From Mortierella sp. BCC40632 (Eukaryota > Mortierellomycota > Mortierellomycetes > Mortierellales > Mortierellaceae): 64,000 nucleotides of DNA. The stretch is from positions 2,548,001 to 2,612,000 of the forward strand of contig WAEK01000006.1 in NCBI GenBank assembly GCA_011634665.1. The letters run 5' to 3'. The position numbers and the translations under genes were made by a program. Below the pieces are notes generated by a model. The model saw only the letters and a list, made by a program, of their open reading frames with translations, was not told where the DNA came from and did not search any database. Below are positions 50,453-61,096 of this stretch, in pieces; the stretch's first letter is position 1, and the number at the start of each line of letters is the position of its first letter.

Positions 50453-52177
50453 ATGTCCATCGTTTACGCTCTCGTCGCCCGAGGAACCGTCATCCTCGCA
50501 GAGCACTCGACCTCGACTGGAAACTATACCGCCGGTATTGCAAATGAGACGGGCACAGACCACGTTTCTCGTACTCCTTCCAGCTGGACCTTGCATTTGG
50601 TGCTAACAGTGGAGATGTTTCCCTCTTGTTGTTCTAGTGACTGAGGCCATCCTGGAAAGGGTTCCTCCAAACAACTCCAAGCTCACCTATGTCTATGACC
50701 GGTATGCTTGCAACCACACTGCTTGTTGTCTGAGAGATTCGACTTCCCTTCCTCCCCTTCCTCCCTTTCCTCCCCTCATGCATCTACTCAAGCTTGTACT
50801 TCCTAAAGACCAACCATGCACATTCCCATTTTTTCCTTCCTCCTATTTCCCCTCCAGGTATCTTTTCCATTATATCAGTGAGAGTGGCATCACCTACATG
50901 TGCATGGCAGACGACTCGTTTGGTCGTCGGATCCCATTTGCATTCCTACAAGACATCAAAGGTCGTTTCCTAGCCCAGCACAGTCAAGCCATCACTCTCC
51001 ATGCACTTGTTCCATATGCTATGAACGAGTTTTCAGAAACGATCGAGCGGCTCATGGTAATGTGGTGAATATGTGAGAGAGGAGAGAGAGAGAGAGAAAG
51101 AGAAGGATTGGAAGTAGGTTTAGGGAGACCATTGCCGCCATTTTTTCTCTTGTTCCATTGCCCCTTTTCACAACCTGTGTGTCTGTGCCTGTGATCCTCC
51201 CTCCCTCCCTCCACACCTCACTCAGCACTCATACTCAGCGGACTACTCACACCCCAAGGCCTACGCCAAATGGAGAGGGGGGGAGGGGGAAGAGTGGGTC
51301 ACTTGGCAACGGCTTTTTTATGCTCTGAGAGCATGACCTTTCTCACCTTTTGTACTTACTCTATATCTCTCTCTCTCTCCTAACTTTTGCTGCGGATATG
51401 ACAGGACTTTTATTCGGCAGATCCATTTGCAGATAGGATAAAACAAGTTCAAAGCGAGATCGAACAGGTTAAAGAAGTTATGGTCAGCAACATTGGTAAG
51501 ACCACGGGAACTGAACAAAGGGAGGGGGAGACAGACCAAGGTAGAGGATGGGGACTCATTTTTTCTTCATCTAATCGTATATTCATCTCTCTGTGAACTG
51601 CTGAGTAGAGCGAGTATTGCAGAGAGGCGAACGGATCGAGCTACTGGTCGACAAGACCGAGAACTTGAACCAACAGGCGTTCGATTTTAAAAAGAGGAGC
51701 CTGGTCCTCAAGGTAATCACCATCTCTCTTTATTTTTTCACTAAGATACAGAAACTACACCGGTGAATCAATATAGCCATTTGCAAAGGAAGAATCACAG
51801 CTGACGTCCTTTTTTCTTTTTGCTCCTCTTGCTCACTTTCAATAGCGGACAATGTGGTGGAAGAACGCAAAGTTGATGGCTTTCTTGACCATCGTCATCA
51901 TTGTAAGTGACCAGAAACAGGAGCAAAAAAAAAAAACAAGACCCTACACACCTTTTGTAATCCCAGTAGACTTGTCCTACCTATTGCCAGAGTGCATGAG
52001 CCAGCTACTTTTGATTGGATGATCGCGTTTGAACCTACCTAACATCATTTCCACTGACCGCAATCTTTTTTTTCTTTTCTCCTTCTTCTTCATGGTTTTG
52101 GTCATCCATAGCTCATAATCTATGCCCTTATTTGCTCCGCCTGTGGGTTCCCACTTTGGTCATCCTGTCAATGGTAG
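50453..52177 (+). CDS. VAMP7-like longin R-SNARE
   Basis: Seven exons: 50453-50534, 50638-50701, 50858-51056, 51405-51495, 51609-51712, 51846-51902 and 52112-52177. They total 663 nt, giving 220 residues. The N-terminal longin domain reads MSIVYALVARGTVILAEHS, LTYVYDRYLFHYISESGITY and IPFAFLQDIKGRFL. The SNARE motif follows (QVQSEIEQVKEVMVSNIERV then LQRGERIELLVDKTENL) with the central-layer Arg. A C-terminal membrane anchor (LMAFLTIVIILIIYALICSA) ends the protein. VAMP7-type R-SNAREs drive fusion with endosomes and the vacuole. The length equals the human protein (220 residues). The short exon 6 (57 nt) encodes the start of the anchor. Confidence 0.95.
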
Positions 52178-52939
52178 ATACAATGACTCTTCTCACTTTT
52201 GAGGGGAAATGGTCATTGGATCTCTTCTTTCCTCTCCCTTCTCTTCAAAAAAAAAAAAAAAAAAGAAAAGAAATTCTATCGGCATGATATTGGACCTCCA
52301 TTGGGATCTCCTCTCCCCTCTCTTCGTCTCTCTCGACACATTATACCCCATGGGCAAAGAAAAAAAGCTCTCCGAGACCTATGGTTCTCACTCTCACAGA
52401 CCTCTCAATTGACTAACGTAACCCGTACAAAAAAGAAAGTCCTATCCATCTCGTCCCTTCACTTTTTTTTTTTTTTTTTTTTTTTGAGTTCGTCTAGACC
52501 TCTCTTTCTTGGATGTCCATCCAAGGGATCAAGAAGTAAATTGCAGAACGACACCTCAGCTTGATCTTATTTCCGTATTTTCCACAAGTCTTACGAAACC
52601 CCATCTATCCTTCTCTCACTTTTCTCTGTCCCTCTCTCTCTCTCTCTTTTTTTTTTGCTCCTTGCTTGGTACTCTTGAAAATAAAATGCCTCAAAGCATG
52701 CTTCGCCTTTGTATTTTAATGAACAGCCATATTACTATTATTCACTTCCAAATTTTTTTGACACCTTTCACTTGTCCTAAAAAAAACAGTTCCCTTTCTC
52801 TTTGCTTTTCTTTTCTTTTCTTTTCTCTTTCTCTCTAAATTCGCTTTTTGGTCTTTTTTTTTTTTTTTTCCAATGTCGAACTTGTCTGTTCAAGATTTTT
52901 TTTAAAAAAAGAAAAAAACAATAAAAAAAAAAAGTAAAC
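52178..52939. other. Convergent intergenic spacer
   Basis: This lies between VAMP7 (+) and CCT2 (-). A18 (52247-52264), T20 (52465-52484) and T13 runs and CT-rich sequence are present. No gene is seen. Confidence 0.65.
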
Positions 52940-55586
52940 TTAACCCTGTCTTTGCCTAATAATTCATACAAATAAGCATTCGAATAATGATTAGTCAACC
53001 GTTATATTGGTCCAAGGAAAGAGAAGAAAAAAAAAAAACACGGGACAAACATCTTACCTTGGTGCACAGCGGATGATATCGTCGACACGCAAGATCATCT
53101 CAGCTGCCTCAGAAGCACTCAATAGTACCTGACGCTTGAGCTTGAACGATTCTGTGATTCCAAGCTCACGCATATCACCCACAGTTCCATTGTTCATATC
53201 AAGACCATAGGTCGAGTGACCCTCATAGTGCTCAGCTCTCAACTTGGCAACCAAGTCTGCACTGTCATATCCTCCGTTATCAGCAAGGATCGTGGGCATC
53301 TGACGAAGAGCACGCGAGAAAGCCTCGATGGCAGCCTGTTGCTTGCCTGCAGTCTTGGCAGCCACCTCATCCACAGCCTTGGACATCAACACCTCTGAGC
53401 ATCCACCTCCCAAAACCGTACGGGGCTCCAATGTAGTCTGAGAGAGAACACTGAGGGCATCGTGCAACGAACGCTCAGACTCGTCCAACAATTGGTTTGT
53501 TGCGCCACGGAGAACAACCGTGCACGCCTCGCCTGCTGCGACTCCTGAGAATTTGATGAGCTACAAGGACAATGAAAATTCCGAGAAAGAAAAGAGTCAG
53601 CGGTATGATAAAAAAAAAATCATCAAGAGCTTGCAATTCCGAAAGCAGTCTCTCCATGAACAAAAAATGCACAACAGTCAATCTTACTCTGTCCTCGCCA
53701 ATGATAATCTCCTCAATGAGGTCGCAGTGTCCCAAACGAACCAGCTCGGGGTGGTCAAAGGTCGAGGTGATCTCACCACCTGTTACCAAAGCAAGACGCT
53801 CAACACCATCAAAGTCCGCATGCTCAATCGACATGACACCTGCATCGGCAAAGAGCTGCTCAGGCCAGTTGTAGATCAGCTGACGGTTGACAAAGCAGTT
53901 GATACCATGGTCCTTGATCTTATCCACCTTTGCGCGCATCTTTTCACGCTCAGCACGCTCCAACTCCTCAAGCTTGCCAGTACCCTCCACACGAATACGT
54001 GCGCCAAAGATCTTGATCTTGTCCGTGTCCATGGCTAATAAGGGGTCCAATTCAGATCATAGAACAAAAAAAAAAGATAAAGAAAGGAATGGAGAGAGAG
54101 TTCATTTAGAACTATGCTAGAGAATAAAAGAAAGAAATAGATATAGAAAAGAGGAAAGAAGGCATGAAACTTACGGGTGTTGGCAACCAAGATCTTGGCA
54201 TTCTCGATCCTCTTGGGCTGGTTCACACCAATCTTCTTGTCAAGAATAAAACCCTCATCCAGATACGAGTCTGCAAGACGACCACCGACCTTCTTGATGA
54301 TCTGAATGTGCTCCAAGTTGGTGCTGCCCTTCAATCTCAAGACAGCATCGACAGCGAGCTCTGCAAAGTAATCCTTGTCCTGCGACAAGACCTTGGAGCT
54401 GAGAGTGGTCTTGGCAATGTTGATCAGGTCCTTCCTGAACAGGGCCTTATCCGTGGAATGGTCGACAGCAGAGGCCTCCAGAGCCTTGTAGGCAGCAGCA
54501 GAGGCAATCCTGAAACCTTCGATGATCGTCTGTGGGTGAATCTTTTGGTTGACCAGCTTCTCGGCCTCGCGCAAGAGTTCTGCCGCCAAGACACAGACAG
54601 AGGTCGTGCCATCACCGACTTCGTCATCCTGGACTTTGGAGATGTTGACCAACACCTTGGCTGCTGCGTTGTCAAGAGCGATCGACTTCAAGATGGTTGC
54701 GCCGTCGTTCGTGACCATGACCTCTCCTGTCGTGGCCGACTGAAGGATCTTGTCCTAGAGAATGTAAACAATAGGGCCGATCAAGGGGGAGGGGGGAGAA
54801 AGAGTTGGAAAAGCAAGGAAAGGGATGTTAGAAAACGCATAGGATCCAATATTATTCGCTCGTTTTTTGGTTGCACTGCAGTGTCGTTTCTTTGGTTATT
54901 GGATCCCCCCTCCCCCACCACCCCTTCCCTTCCTTGATGCTCTCTCCTGGAGGAGGTACATTGCTCATTTCTCGCCTCGCGCTCGATCTGTCTCCATCGA
55001 ATAAATAGCCTCGCTCTTACCATTCCCTTAGGTCCAAGTGTGCTCTTGACCAAGTCACCGACAGCGATGGCTCCGATAAACGAGGACTGGAAGCATCCGA
55101 AGGATGTCAGAAGAAAGAAAAAGAAAACGAAAAAAAACAAAAGTGGACGTGTATGATATTAGTACTCTGGACAACAAAAAAGCACATTGCATTCATTCTG
55201 ATCAGCGAGCAAAAGAAAAGAAAAAAAAGAGTTGGTCGTACCAAACGAGCATTCTCGGCACGCTCCTCGGTGGCGTTGTCTTGGAAAATCTGTACAGGAG
55301 CCAAAGACTGAGTGGTAGCGAGAGATGGGATGAAAAGGTTAGAAGGTCATCCAAGAGACGAGAGTGAGTGGTAGAGATGCACGGAGAGAGATAGAAAGAG
55401 CCAATTTTTTATCGCAATCCCGAGTTGCGTGTGTGTGTGTGTGTCTGTGTGTCTGTGTTCTCTTTTCCAGGTGGTGTGGCGAGTGAGTGGGTCGCGATCT
55501 CGAGAGAAAGAGAGAGCCTTTCCATCTGTTCTGTTCACAGCGCCAGTAAAAAGACGAGAATGCAACTGTCAACGAGCCATTACCAT
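52940..55586 (-). CDS. CCT2: Chaperonin TRiC/CCT subunit beta
   Basis: Seven exons: 55584-55586, 55242-55307, 55021-55086, 54175-54754, 53688-54034, 53058-53560 and 52940-52955. They total 1581 nt, giving 526 residues, equal to the family length (527 in yeast). Typical CCT2 segments are [62 protein letters not shown] (ATPase), [27 protein letters not shown] and [18 protein letters not shown]2 is part of the cytosolic ring chaperonin that folds actin and tubulin. The initiator ATG alone forms the first coding exon (ATG|gtaatg), and the last coding exon is only 16 nt (ending RQRQG). Both are inferred from splice signals and phase; the central exons are certain. Confidence 0.93.
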
Positions 55587-56055
55587 GATGTGAAGATGTG
55601 ATGAAGGAAGGATGGGGATGGAAAGGGGAGAGGATGTGAAGAGAGAGAGTAAGAGAATAAGAGAGAGAAAAAGGAATAGTCGAGAACGAGATGGAAATGG
55701 CTGCCAAAAAAAAAAAAAAAAAATACTACTACTATGGGAGCTGTGTCGAGTCGCGCGTTCTGTGTGCCTGTGTCTCCTGCTCTTGTTCTCTTTCTTTCTT
55801 TCTCTTTCTCTCTTTCTCTCCCTCTCTCTCTTTCCCTCTCTCTCTCTATTCTCGCCCCCTTCCTGCCTGCGAGCCCTTGAATTTTTAAACCGCTGTGGAA
55901 GCTTGCAGCATGCGGCTTCAGGACAGTGGGCCACAAAATTACGTCACCGAAGTGAAGAAATGTGCGCCCAACAGGACGGAGTCCTGCTCCCGAAGCCAAA
56001 ACGTAGACAATGTATTTGCTTATACACACACGTCTACAAAAATGGAAATACTACT
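55587..56055. promoter_or_regulatory. CCT2 promoter side / Fanzor-A 3' flank
   Basis: 469 bp between the CCT2 start codon and the Fanzor-A stop codon. The CCT2-proximal half is GA/CT-rich with an A18 run at 55705-55722. The distal half contains two compact hairpins, described separately. The left boundary of the mobile island must lie in here, but no terminal repeat could be recognised. Confidence 0.5.
55944..55986 (-). ncRNA. Pair of hairpins downstream of Fanzor-A, candidate guide-RNA scaffold
   Basis: On the minus strand, about 70 nt after the Fanzor-A stop, there is a perfect 6-bp stem with a 3-nt loop (caggacTCCgtcctg, 55972-55986). Some 16 nt later comes a 4-bp stem closed by a UUCG tetraloop (tcacTTCGgtga, 55944-55955). 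Fanzor and TnpB guide RNAs usually derive from the 3' flank of the nuclease gene, so position and structure fit. The assignment as fRNA is inference only. Confidence 0.25.
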
Positions 56056-56305
56056 CTATTCTTGATCCACTGGGGCCTTTCGTTTGACACCCCTTGGTCC
56101 AGAACCTGAAGGGAGGCTGGAGATGGAAGGCTTGGATTTGGGATAGAGATTGGGGCCAGTGGACCAAGGGTAATGGTCGTCGGCATCTTTGGGCTGAAGG
56201 TACAGGGGGCGTCCCCGTCCAAGAAGGTATCCCTGCACGATGTTGCAAATGTTGTGGCCTGCCATCACATCTCTGTGATGGTACGTCTTGCACTTTGAGC
56301 AGTAT

Positions 56306-56345
<40 letters not shown>

Positions 56346-59201
56346 CAATGAGACCTCGGCCAATAGTCCACGACCTAGCCAAACAAACACTATCTAGAGA
56401 CTAGTTTGTGCCTGCCGGTCTGCCACTGTTATTGTGGGTTAAACCTACACATCGGACACAGTCCGAAACACTAAGTCTCGATTGTAGGGGGAGGCCCACT
56501 CTCCCGCCCACGGCCCATAAAGGGGTCATCATGCACGAAAAACACATGTGCTACCTCGGGCATGAACCGAGGACCTCTAGATTGAGAGGTGGAAGCTTTA
56601 CAGCTAAGCTGAGGGCTCGCCCGCCCCTTTGAGCAGTATTATCCATTTGGGGCCAGGACCATATATGTGTAACCTTCTTTACTCGAAAATCCAGAAAAAA
56701 TACCCGCTAAATAAATTCAGCTCTCCACACTACAGAGTACTACATCTTCGATGGGAGAGACAGGAAAACAACTAAAGAAAACTAAGGGAGGAAATAACGA
56801 GGGTGGGAGCTATATGGTCCTGGCCCCTCGGATAATAGGCTAAAGTCTTCATGATATTCGACTTTGCTAGCCACAAGCGACGGATGTCAACTTGGCCTAC
56901 GAACTCTTCGCATGTAGGACACCTCTTGGAAGTGTAAAACTCGTTCACACCCACCACGATATACCCAAGGGACCGTGCCTATTGTAAACAAACGAGTTAG
57001 CGCTCGGTCAACCGGAGCTGTCAGAGAAGCAAAGAGATACCACGGCTTTTAGCTTACTTTTTGAACAAAGAATGATTGAAAAGAATCATGTAGAGAGGAC
57101 AGTCTCATACTTGAGGAAAATTTTCCAAGACCAACCCCGATGACAACCTTGTTGTTTTCACCCCTCTTCGCTCCTGTCGATCCTCCGATAAGTTCCAGTA
57201 AGCGATTGGCAATCATCCTGTATTCCTCTTTAGTAGCTCTCTTTGCATTCCACTGATGCTTCTTAAACGCGGCACTGCCATAGAAGGACTCAAGATCTTT
57301 CTCAACCTCTTGCACCTTCCTCACGTAATCCCCGATACTTGCTTCTGGTCCATGGCGCTGAGGGAGTTTTGTCTCAATCTGACCAACTGACTCAGCACCC
57401 TCAATTGGACGATTTTTTCTCTGCTCGATCCAACGTCTGAGCTTCAGTGCTGGTTGATACACAGCTTTTTGTTTGACAGAGAGATTGTAGAACTTGGTCG
57501 GCTTGCTTAACAGGGGCCCGTCCACCAGGGCCATTCCAGAGCCCTCTCCGTTGGTTGCCGTAGGACTTCTGGAAGGAGGCAAGAGGGCGCTTGCTCCAAC
57601 AACGAACGCTTGTCCCAGGTCAATCCCAAGGATCTTGATTTGGTGAGGATCACAGCCCCAAAGGGCATCGACATCGGCTTTTGATTTGACCACATTTCTG
57701 ATCTCTGTCAAGTAATCATCATTGCCACTTAAAGTAGAGGTAATACGAGGTGGCAGTCTTTCAGCCGCCAAGCGTCTGTACTTCACACAATTGAGCTCGT
57801 TGAGCTTGAAGGCAAGGAGTTGGAGTCGAAGCCCATTTGTCCTAATTGACCCTCGCAGGGCATACCCTTTCTTAGTATATGAGGTTGGTTCAAACGAGTC
57901 TTGTCGGATCGTCTGGACATGGTCTTTCATCTCATCAATGGACATCTTTTGCGTCGACTTTGATAGATCCTTCAACTTTTTCCTTTGCTCTACCGAATAA
58001 CCTCCGATGTCGGTTAAAAGTTGATGAGGTACCCAGGCTCCACCCTCCCAAGCCAAAGTCCAACATCTAGCTGAGAGATCTCGGACGTGTATTCGATAGA
58101 TGGGAAATCTGGGTGAGCGTAAAATTGCAGCAACATCCTTAAAGCTTTGTCCTTCCAAAAGATCTTGGTTAGGTCAAGCTCGGAGACAGTGACGAAGCTG
58201 TCCCCAAACATGGACATTGGCACCAAGCACCGACGACTTCCTGAAGCCCTGTTTAGGATAACGAAATTTTCGGCGGGCGACTTCGACGGGTCTATTCGGT
58301 CAACACAGTCAGATGGCAAGAGGCCCTTTCTTTTCAAACTCCCGATCTAGTTTCATGAAATTACAGTTAGTTACCGTTTATTACGGTTCTTTTGACAGCT
58401 GCCATCTAACATCAATTGTCTTTACCTTTTTACATAGTTCGATTGAACCACCCTTGTAGTGCCTCCTGAACTCGACAGAGAGCTGCACTGCCGAGGTTCT
58501 CAGGAAAGAGGATCCTGGATAGTCTCTAGTTGTCACAGTGTCATCTTGGATGAAAAAAAAAAAAAAAAAAAAAAAAAAGATTACAATGTCAGAAACTGAA
58601 TATTCTAGAGGAATTCAACGACCTATTGAACAAGAGGGAAGTTAGGCCTACCTTCATCTGCTCGTCGTGGTTGCGGTATGAACTCCTTGGCTCTGTCCAA
58701 AAAATTACGGACAACAGCTCCTAATCCGTTTCCACCCCTCACAGGGGGAGGCCTGGAAGAATGGATAGAATTAAGGAGGGACATGAAAAACCGCAGCGGC
58801 TCATTCTTGCTGTCTTTGCTGATATCGAACTCCTGATTCTCATCAAGATCCTCGAGCTCGCTGCTGTTTTGAATTGGCTCACCCCTGTGATCGACAGTAT
58901 CCTTCAGTGAGAATGGAGGACATAACCTCTTGAGGATTTCCTTGTCAACTTGGTCAAGTCTCTCAAACGAAAGTCTTTCAAGATACTGTCCGATAGCCTG
59001 CTGACAGATCCTCTTCGATCTTGTCGCCAGTTTGGTGATATCGGTAAGACAGGCTTTGATTCGTGGTAAGTAGTCGTTTCGAGGAAGCCCATCGAAGCCC
59101 CTGCGCAACGCTCGAGAGATGTTAGCGTTTAAGGTACCAACATCTAGTGTCCGCGTGGGGTGTTCCCACTGAAGGGCCTCGACAAGTTCTTGTTTGGTCA
59201 T
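56056..59201 (-). CDS. Fanzor-A: TnpB-like RuvC nuclease, zinc finger interrupted by insertions
   Basis: Exons 58652-59201, 58426-58544, 58033-58346, 57058-57982, about 56874-56978 and 56056-56304 keep one reading frame. The intron at 57983-58032 is only 50 nt. Family features: a wedge-domain-like segment (GSIRTNGLRLQLLAFKLNEL), RuvC-I ILGIDLGQAFVVG (Asp near 57620), VVIGVGLGKFSSS (position of RuvC-II but without Glu), VNEFYTSKRCPTCEEF (alternative Glu and first CxxC), then YCSKCKTYHHRDVMAGHNICN (second CxxC and RuvC-III Asp near 56270). Fanzors are RNA-guided DNA nucleases carried by eukaryotic mobile elements. Between the zinc-finger halves lie an inverted-repeat element and a SINE, with no usable GT..AG pair exactly at the break, so this copy may be dead or use altered splicing. 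The start is the first in-frame ATG; the frame stays open to 59465. Confidence 0.85.
56293..56642 (-). mobile_element. tRNA-headed SINE with 16-bp target-site duplication
   Basis: The element body is 56309-56626 on the minus strand. It starts with a tRNA-like head. In minus-strand order this has an A-box-like CAGCTTAGCTGTAAAGC, an anticodon-arm-like ACCTCTCAATCTAGAGGT and a B-box-like GGTTCATGCCC. It ends in an A-tail of about 34 nt (56309-56342 as T). It is flanked by perfect copies of ctttgagcagtattat at 56293-56308 and 56627-56642, the hallmark of LINE-assisted retroposition. The left copy is still part of the Fanzor-A zinc-finger codons (YCSKC). The insertion is therefore recent enough to keep an intact duplication and a pure tail. 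Confidence 0.9.
56636..56840. mobile_element. Inverted-repeat (MITE-like) segment inside Fanzor-A
   Basis: Perfect 17-bp inverted repeats, ggggccaggaccatata at 56649-56665 and tatatggtcctggcccc at 56811-56827, are extended outward by an imperfect match (gtattatcc / ggataatag). The enclosed AT-rich interval is about 145 bp and has no coding potential. It sits beside the SINE, within the break of the Fanzor-A zinc finger. A small non-autonomous DNA transposon is the likeliest explanation, but no clear target-site duplication was found, so a structured intron cannot be excluded. Confidence 0.5.
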
Positions 59202-59764
59202 TATATCCACGGGTACTGGTACTGCTGGCGAGGGTTTCGGCTTCTTAGCTTTAGGAATGCTTGCCTTAGTTTTAGGAATGCTTGCTGTGGGTTCTTGGGG
59301 TAATTCAGGCCGGGGAACCCATGGTTTCCAGGTGTACTGCTGTAAGATATCGGGGGGCTCATGCTCAATGGTCCGTGTCCGGGTTTTGATAGCATATCTT
59401 TTCCGGTACTTGTACTTTCTCCCAGAGCCATGGGGGGAAGGTTGGACACTTGGTGGATGGTGCAACAGTCAGAGGCCAGGGAGTCTTTGTTTTGGGCAGT
59501 TTATTGCTGAAGATTAAAGTAATGAGAAAGCTAACTATTTATACAAGTGGTTTGGTGGCAATTAGGAGGGGGCGCGGCAGTGGTGGCAACTGGACAGTCA
59601 CAATTAGTGGCAAAGGGCGCAGCTTGAAGAGGACACTGTCGCATAAAGGCTCGACTTCGGTTGGATAAATGGTCTCTCCGTCAGGTAGTCTCGAGTCTCG
59701 TTCAACTTTTTTTTTTTTTTTTTTTCCGACCTCCTAAGATACAATTCTTAACTTTGGACGATAG
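59202..59764. promoter_or_regulatory. Fanzor-A / MULE divergent 5' region
   Basis: This interval lies between the first in-frame ATG of Fanzor-A (-) and the first certain MULE exon (+). The Fanzor-A frame remains open through 59202-59465 without an ATG. On the plus strand, 59585-59659 encodes GNWTVTISGKGRSLKRTLSH, which resembles the N-terminal zinc-binding region of MULE transposases and could be an upstream exon (donor GTTGGA at 59660). A T19 run (59708-59726) lies before the first certain acceptor. Confidence 0.45.
59536..59543 (-). promoter_or_regulatory. TATA box for Fanzor-A
   Basis: TATAAATA on the minus strand, followed about 30 bp downstream by TCATTACTTTAATC and then the open Fanzor-A frame. 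It is one of the few convincing TATA boxes in the window, consistent with a transposon promoter. Confidence 0.5.
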
Positions 59765-61096
59765 CTTGAGGACCAAGAAAATCCCCAAACGTTGCCTCCA
59801 TGCCTGCACATGTTGTACGATGACGTTCGAAAAACCGTGTATCGCCACCGGACGAATCAGTCTCGTAAGGCTAGCAACCCTGCACTTAGCATAAAACTAT
59901 GGCTCGAGCAAATCAAGGATGAGGGAAGCAAAAGTATGTTCAAGGATGAAGTCTGTCAGAATAAAGATCGGTACCTTTTTGCCTGGTCCACAAGATTTCA
60001 GCTGAAGGTGAGGACTGGTCATTGTGCATACTATGGACTTGTTTACCCTATTACTTACTTACTGTGAACTAACCCAATGCCTCAGATCATGAAGGAGAAT
60101 TCCACCATTGTATGCATGGATTCAACCCACAAAACAGTCAAGTCTCTGAACCCAAGCCCAGAGAACGACAAAGTGTACACATCCGCATACTTGTTTACCA
60201 TCCTCGTCAAGGACCGAAAAGTTCAAGCCGGCATACCAGTTGCATTCATGATATGCAACTCTGAATCAATCTATGTTTTGGTGGAGTGGCTGAATTGGTT
60301 GAAAACTGAGTGCGGATTGCGAGCGTCGAAGTTCATGGTTGACTGTTCAGTTGTAGAGACCGAAGCTCTAAAGAGTGCCTTTCCTCATCCTCCGGTCGAG
60401 GTGTACTATTGCACATTCCACGTTGGACAAGCATGGGAGCGTAAGCTAAGAGAGCTGCACGATGTAAGGATAAAATGAATAAGTGCGAATGAAACAAATT
60501 CCCTCCCAATCAATACTGACTGTATCCCGAAGGTGGAAGACAGTAGAAGAATGCGCCCTGCTTTGAAAGCTATTAGAAACGCAGATTCTGAGGCATCGCT
60601 CCAAGAAGCATGGAGGAAGTTTCAAACAGCATTCCCTCGTGCTGGAAAGTTGATCGCCTATGTCAGGATTTGGATGGAACCAAGTAAGCTGGTCAAGTGG
60701 GCCCTCTACTTAAGAGAGGTGAGTGGATAACCATTACTAAATTTAGTCCATCGAGCGTCGGGCACAGCTAACGATTGCTTTTAATTTCTTTTCCAGAACA
60801 ATCAACACATCAACACAAACAACCTGGTCGAGAGTTGGCACAAAACCTTCAAAAGGCAATACTTGGGATACGCGAGAGACATGCGCCCAGATGACCTAGT
60901 CTTTCTGTTGCAAGGATCTGTGGACATCGATTTCAGGACAACTTATTACAAGATTAGTCATGGATTACAGCCCATTACGTTATCCGAATCTGCCGCTGCA
61001 AGAAAGGCAAAGGCAGTGGGAATACCATTTTTTCTTGCTAAGTTGACTAGCCTAGTTTGCCCTGCGTACCGCAGGGATCCCCCATTGCATCTCTAA
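59765..61096 (+). CDS. MULE (Mutator-like) transposase, 5' end uncertain
   Basis: Four exons: 59765-60007, 60086-60463, 60533-60718 and 60797-61096. They are all phase 0 and total 369 codons including the stop. The DDE-type MULE domain is clear: STIVCMDSTHKTVKSL (first Asp), SKFMVDCSVVETEAL (second Asp), YYCTFHVGQAWERKL, and NTNNLVESWHKTFKRQYLG with the distal Glu. The last carries the TNN..E pattern of MULE and related FAR1-type transposases. It would cut and paste an element bounded by terminal inverted repeats, which were not found in the window. An N-terminal zinc-binding exon may lie at about 59585-59659. Its 3' end overlaps Fanzor-B by 50 bp in antisense. No internal stops or frameshifts are visible, so it may be functional. 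Confidence 0.88.

Noticed and set aside
57983..58160. Apparent frame overlap in Fanzor-A taken as a frameshift
   Set aside because: A 50-nt intron (57983-58032, GTACCT..CAAAG) joins the two frames in phase, and all other exon phases agree. It is short, so transcript support would still be welcome.
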